This document shows positions 28,620 to 30,971 of a DNA stretch of 30,971 nt, piece after piece. The notes below the pieces were generated by a model. The model did no database searches, had not been told where the DNA came from, and saw only the letters and a list, made by a program, of their open reading frames with translations. This stretch comes from Sphingomonas sp. (lineage in GTDB: Bacteria; Pseudomonadota; Alphaproteobacteria; Sphingomonadales; Sphingomonadaceae). The stretch lies in assembly GCA_025936675.1 (NCBI GenBank), contig JAICSX010000028.1, positions 1 to 30,971 of the forward strand, written 5' to 3'. The translations under genes were made by a program, and so were the position numbers. The stretch's first letter is position 1. Every line of letters begins with the position of its first letter.

Positions 28620-28688
28620 GGCGGGCGATTTCCCGCTGGAGGCGCTCTTAAAAAGCGCTCTTCTAAATCCAGCGGGGCATCGCCCGTC
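28620..28688. repeat. Long imperfect inverted repeat (hairpin)
   Basis: CGGGCGATTTCCCGCTGGA (28622-28640) and TCCAGCGGGGCATCGCCCG (28668-28686) are reverse complements at 17 of 19 positions, with a further G-T and G-C pair outside. The 27-nt interior contains a smaller hairpin, GCGCT/AGCGC with loop CTTAAAA. As RNA read toward the hydrolase gene, it would form a branched stem ending about 20 nt before the start codon. Confidence 0.75.
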
Positions 28689-28744
28689 TTGCGAGCCCGG
28701 CGTTTCGTCTCGGGCTCACCGCTCTCAATCGCTTCAACCCAGAT

Positions 28745-28760
28745 ATGTTAACGCAAACAT
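28745..28760. promoter_or_regulatory. LacI-family type operator, second copy
   Basis: ATGTTAACGCAAACAT differs at one position from the palindrome at 20208-20223 (ATGTTAGCGCAAACAT). Sixteen bases with a single difference, both in divergent intergenic gaps, suggest that one regulator binds both. It is 146 nt from the hydrolase start and 170 nt from the EVE gene start. Confidence 0.55.
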
Positions 28761-28840
28761 GAGTCCAAGCGACCTTCGGTGAGTTGTGCGACTCGCGGGA
28801 TGGAATCTGGAACTCTTTCAGTTCATTCAGTTTTCTGGAG

Positions 28841-28849
28841 TTATCCACA
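28841..28849 (+). promoter_or_regulatory. DnaA box upstream of the EVE gene
   Basis: TTATCCACA matches the consensus DnaA box at all nine positions. It lies 82 nt before the EVE start, 34 bp after a GAATC site. Only one strong box is present here, so it is read as a possible regulatory or DnaA-titration site rather than an origin. Confidence 0.5.
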
Positions 28850-28930
28850 GCCGTTCTTGCTCGGCTTATCGCCGGTTTAACTCGCCTCGTCGGCGCGCTA
28901 ACCATTGCCGTCCCGAAGGGAGACAGACGA

Positions 28931-29341
28931 TTGGCTTATTGGCTGATGAAATCCGAGCCCGAGAGCTACAGCTGGGCCGATCTGGTGCGCGATGGCGGCA
29001 CCGAGTGGGACGGCGTTCGCAACAACGCCGCACGGCTGCATCTGAGAGCGATGAAGAAGGGCGACGAAGCGTTTCTTTATCATTCGATGTCGGACAAGGC
29101 CGTCGTTGGCATCATGCGCATCGCGCGCGAACCGCAGCCTGACCCAAAGGATGGCGCGTGGGTGTCCGTCCGCGTCGAGCCGGTAAAACCGCTGCAGCGC
29201 CCGGTTACGCTTGCCGAGATCAAGGCGGAGCCGAAGCTCGCCAAGATGGAGCTGATCCGCCAGTCGCGCCTGTCGGTGGCGCCAGTCAGCCCCGGCGAGT
29301 GGAAGACTGTCCTCGCAATGGCTTTGTCCGGTCCCCGATGA
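28931..29341 (+). CDS. EVE domain-containing protein
   Basis: A 136-residue protein consisting of one EVE domain, a PUA-like fold that binds modified bases in DNA or RNA. The opening MAYWLMKSEPESYSWADLVRDGGTEWDGVRNNAARLHLRAMKKGDEAFLYHS is the family signature, with the conserved KSEP, EWDGVRN and YHS segments. TTG 28931 is chosen as start because GGGAG lies 9 nt upstream and family members begin exactly here (MAYWLMKSEP); the open frame runs upstream to 28784 without likeness to the family. The stop overlaps the next gene by 4 nt (ATGA). Stand-alone EVE proteins are linked to RNA modification or base-modified phage DNA; the target here is unknown. Confidence 0.92.
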   Translation: MAYWLMKSEPESYSWADLVRDGGTEWDGVRNNAARLHLRAMKKGDEAFLYHSMSDKAVVGIMRIAREPQPDPKDGAWVSVRVEPVKPLQRPVTLAEIKAEPKLAKMELIRQSRLSVAPVSPGEWKTVLAMALSGPR

Positions 29342-29787
29342 TGCGCCTGACGTTCACTAAGCGCGATGCGAAGTACGACGATCTGACGATCGAGCGAGAA
29401 GCTCGCCCAACGGCGATGATCCGCTGTCCGAAGCAGGGCATCATCCCACATGACATGGTCCACTTCGCGGTCGAGAGCACGCTTGCTCACCGCGGCTTCC
29501 TGTCGCTCGTGGAAGATGCGGACGAGCCCGGCTTCAACTTGCGCGGTGGAGAGACCGAAGAAGCGATCGAGCGGCTCGTGGAGTGCTTCCAGGCCGAGAT
29601 GTGGGGCGGGCGGGTCTCTGCCGAAGAGCTGCTTTCAACTTACGCGCTCGCCTGCGAAGCGAAGGCGCACGGAGCGGCCGCGGTTTCAATCGAGGACGTC
29701 GAGGCCGTTCGCGAGCGGCTCGATGACCTTAGCGCCCGCTGGTCGGAAGTGCCGTTGAACGAGTCGCTAGTCCTGGAGCTTGGCTGA
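29338..29787 (+). CDS. Conserved-looking protein of unknown function
   Basis: A 149-residue soluble protein that I do not recognise. It starts at ATG 29338 inside the ATGA shared with the EVE gene stop; ATG 29341 directly follows. There is no signal peptide or membrane segment. The first third is basic and beta-like (RLTFTKRDAKYDDLTIEREARPTAMIRCPKQGIIPHDMVHFAVES), the rest is acidic and helical (EEAIERLVECFQAEMW; VEAVRERLDDLSARWSEV). The codon use is like that of the neighbours, and coupling to EVE suggests a shared task. The last 59 nt overlap the convergent cytochrome c gene. It is probably a real gene because of the overlap with EVE and the even composition. Confidence 0.75.
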   Translation: MMRLTFTKRDAKYDDLTIEREARPTAMIRCPKQGIIPHDMVHFAVESTLAHRGFLSLVEDADEPGFNLRGGETEEAIERLVECFQAEMWGGRVSAEELLSTYALACEAKAHGAAAVSIEDVEAVRERLDDLSARWSEVPLNESLVLELG

Positions 29788-30328
29788 GAGTCGGAGAACG
29801 GCAGCTCCTTGTCTGCCGCAACCTAACATAGGTCTGCGGCTGGAGGTTTCGGCTCGCCTCCAGCCACGCGACGACGTTCCAGATCTCGCGGTCCGACAGG
29901 GAATCGCGCCACGCGGGCATTCCGGTCATCTTGGTGCCGTTCTTGACGATCCAGAAGAGCTGGGGCGCGGTGAAGCGCTGGGTAACATCGAGCAGATAGG
30001 GCGGTTGCGGCTCCAGCCCCCCGACCCATTGCTGGCGAGCAACGCCTGCCGCCCCATGGCAGGCAACGCAGTGCGTCTCATACGTGCAGAAGCCGGCGAC
30101 AAGCTGCGCAGCGCTGGTCCATTGCGGCGGTGCGATTTTGCCTGCGCGCCGATGGACCGAATGGATCATCGTCTCGTGGGTCAGCCAGGTCGTGAACTTG
30201 GTATGCGGATGCGACGCGCCGACATTGTAGATTCCGGATTTCACGAACGCGAAGGCGCCGAGCGGGAGGATCACGGCGATCCCGATCGCGGCTCCGATAA
30301 TCAGATGGACGAGATGCTTACGGCGCAC
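29729..30328 (-). CDS. Membrane-anchored mono-heme cytochrome c
   Basis: A 199-residue protein with an N-terminal membrane anchor (about 8-29, HLIIGAAIGIAVILPLGAFAF) and a periplasmic cytochrome c domain. Heme attaches at CVACH (Cys87, Cys90, His91); the distal ligand is probably Met137 in TGMPAWRDSLSDREIWNVVAWLE, a typical class I ending. An additional Cys81 precedes the heme motif. It would carry electrons in the periplasm. The C-terminal tail after the domain (about residues 168-199, Arg/Ser/Thr-rich) is encoded in the region antisense to the unknown gene at 29338-29787 and has no family likeness. The start is GTG 30328. It lies 41 nt after typA on the same strand. Confidence 0.88.
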   Translation of the reverse strand: MRRKHLVHLIIGAAIGIAVILPLGAFAFVKSGIYNVGASHPHTKFTTWLTHETMIHSVHRRAGKIAPPQWTSAAQLVAGFCTYETHCVACHGAAGVARQQWVGGLEPQPPYLLDVTQRFTAPQLFWIVKNGTKMTGMPAWRDSLSDREIWNVVAWLEASRNLQPQTYVRLRQTRSCRSPTLSQAPGLATRSTALPTSGR

Positions 30329-30369
30329 GGCGGCTCTAACGCCGCTCGCGCGATTTCGTTACGCGTCCG

Positions 30370-30971
30370 TCAGGCGGCTTCGAGCTTGCGCGCTTCGCGC
30401 TTGCGTTCGTGCGGATCGAGGTAGCGCTTGCGGATGCGGATCGCCTTCGGCGTCACCTCGACCAGCTCGTCGTCCTGGATGTAAGCGATCGCCTGCTCCA
30501 GGCTCATGCGCTTCGGCGGAGTCAGGCGGATGCCCTCGTCCTTGCCGGATGCGCGAAAGTTGGTGAGCTGCTTCGACTTCAAGGGATTGACCTCGAGGTC
30601 CTGCGGCTTGGCGTTCTCGCCGATGACCATGCCTTCGTAGAGCATCTCTCCCGGTGAGACGAAGAGAACCCCGCGCTCCTCCAGCGCATTCAGCGCGTAG
30701 GCCACGGCCGGCCCCTGCTCCATCGAGATGAGGACGCCGTTCTGGCGCCCGGCGATCGGTCCCTTGTAGGGGCCGTATCGTTCGAAAATGCGGTTCATGA
30801 TCCCGGTGCCGCGCGTATCGGACAGGAACTCGCCGTGGTAGCCGATGAGGCCGCGCGACGGCGCCGAGAAGGTCAGGCGTGTCTTGCCGCCGCCCGAGGG
30901 GCGCATGTCGGTCATCTCGGCCTTGCGGATCGCCATCTTGTCGATGACGGTGCCGGAAAATTCGTCGTCCA
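30370..30971 (-). CDS. typA: Translational GTPase TypA/BipA, C-terminal part (5' end outside window)
   Basis: The last about 200 residues of TypA/BipA, a ribosome-binding GTPase of the EF-G family that helps 50S assembly at low temperature and under stress. The frame is open to the right edge, so the GTPase domain lies outside. Visible are domain V ending (GGGKTRLTFSAPSRGLIGYHGEF) and the TypA-specific C-terminal domain (GVLISMEQGPAVAYALNALEERGVLFVSPGEMLYEGMVIGEN, then DLEVNPLKSKQLTNFRASGKDEGIRLTPPKRMSLEQAIAYIQDDELVEVTP), which binds the ribosomal A site. The ending RIRKRYLDPHERKREARK is the family's usual basic tail. The family call is secure; the missing 5' part is about two-thirds of the gene. 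Confidence 0.97.
   Translation of the reverse strand, partial: DDEFSGTVIDKMAIRKAEMTDMRPSGGGKTRLTFSAPSRGLIGYHGEFLSDTRGTGIMNRIFERYGPYKGPIAGRQNGVLISMEQGPAVAYALNALEERGVLFVSPGEMLYEGMVIGENAKPQDLEVNPLKSKQLTNFRASGKDEGIRLTPPKRMSLEQAIAYIQDDELVEVTPKAIRIRKRYLDPHERKREARKLEAA

Larger units (their letters stand above)
28600..28930. other. Regulatory intergenic region between cell wall hydrolase and EVE genes
   Basis: A 331-bp gap between divergent genes with no convincing coding frame. From left to right it holds a long inverted repeat (28620-28688), a 7-bp hairpin GAGCCCG/CGGGCTC (28693-28699 with 28711-28717), a LacI-type palindrome (28745-28760), three GANTC sites in 47 bp (28761, 28790, 28803) and a perfect DnaA box (28841-28849). 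The AT content is higher than in the flanking genes. No clear sigma-70 promoter was picked out. Confidence 0.7.

Noticed and set aside
28809..28832. GGAAC-N15-AGTT as an EcfG general stress promoter
   Set aside because: The -10 element should be CGTT at 16-17 bp; spacing and sequence both miss.
28841..28849. Chromosomal replication origin near the DnaA box
   Set aside because: Only one strong box is present, there is no AT-rich unwinding region with box clusters, and neighbours are not the usual alphaproteobacterial oriC genes.

Overview
The window is GC-rich chromosomal DNA from an alphaproteobacterium, most likely a sphingomonad (Sphingomonadales). Pointers are the gene order amiC - PBP1A - prfB divergent from rne, an RNase E with an acidic insertion in its S1 domain and a C-terminal GWW peptide, a release factor 2 gene without the programmed frameshift, entericidin-like small lipoproteins, GANTC sites beside DnaA boxes, and a dispersed repeat of a type I recall from these genomes. 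The genus cannot be fixed from the sequence alone.

Layout. Positions 1-3344: the 3' three-quarters of rpoC and a strong intrinsic terminator. 3363-3715: two tandem entericidin-like lipoprotein genes too short for routine gene calling. 3792-5120: thyA and a divergent short RadC/JAB protein, separated by a control region with a perfect DnaA box. 5117-10609 (minus strand): amiC, PBP1A, prfB and a putative lipoprotein methyltransferase; an inverted dispersed repeat separates the last two. 10610-15663 (plus strand): a long rne leader with a strong hairpin, rne, an M48/TPR protease and a DsbA-like thiol oxidoreductase. 15667-18665 (minus): ppx/gppA, rlmE and a non-canonical Nramp-family transporter, closely packed. 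18818-18891: tRNA-Gln(CTG).

Positions 18893-25719 are more accessory. An MFS sugar transporter and an AraD1-type sugar-acid dehydratase diverge from a LacI-type palindrome; galM follows. Next comes a membrane heme sensor that ends right after its HAMP domain, overlapped by 4 nt (GTGA) with a TIR protein carrying two copies of a helical module, then a GH43-like protein with a large insertion. The sensor-TIR pair is the best candidate for an undescribed system: a transducer without an output domain, translationally coupled to a possible NADase.

Positions 25713-30971 hold a GIN-domain (DUF2807) exported protein and a glutathione S-transferase divergent from two tandem 14-bp near-palindromes, a stand-alone response regulator, a SleB-type cell wall hydrolase with its terminator, a 331-bp regulatory intergenic region (long inverted repeat, second copy of the LacI-type palindrome, GANTC cluster, DnaA box), an EVE-domain gene overlapped with an unknown gene, a membrane-anchored cytochrome c, and the 3' part of typA/bipA, which runs off the window.
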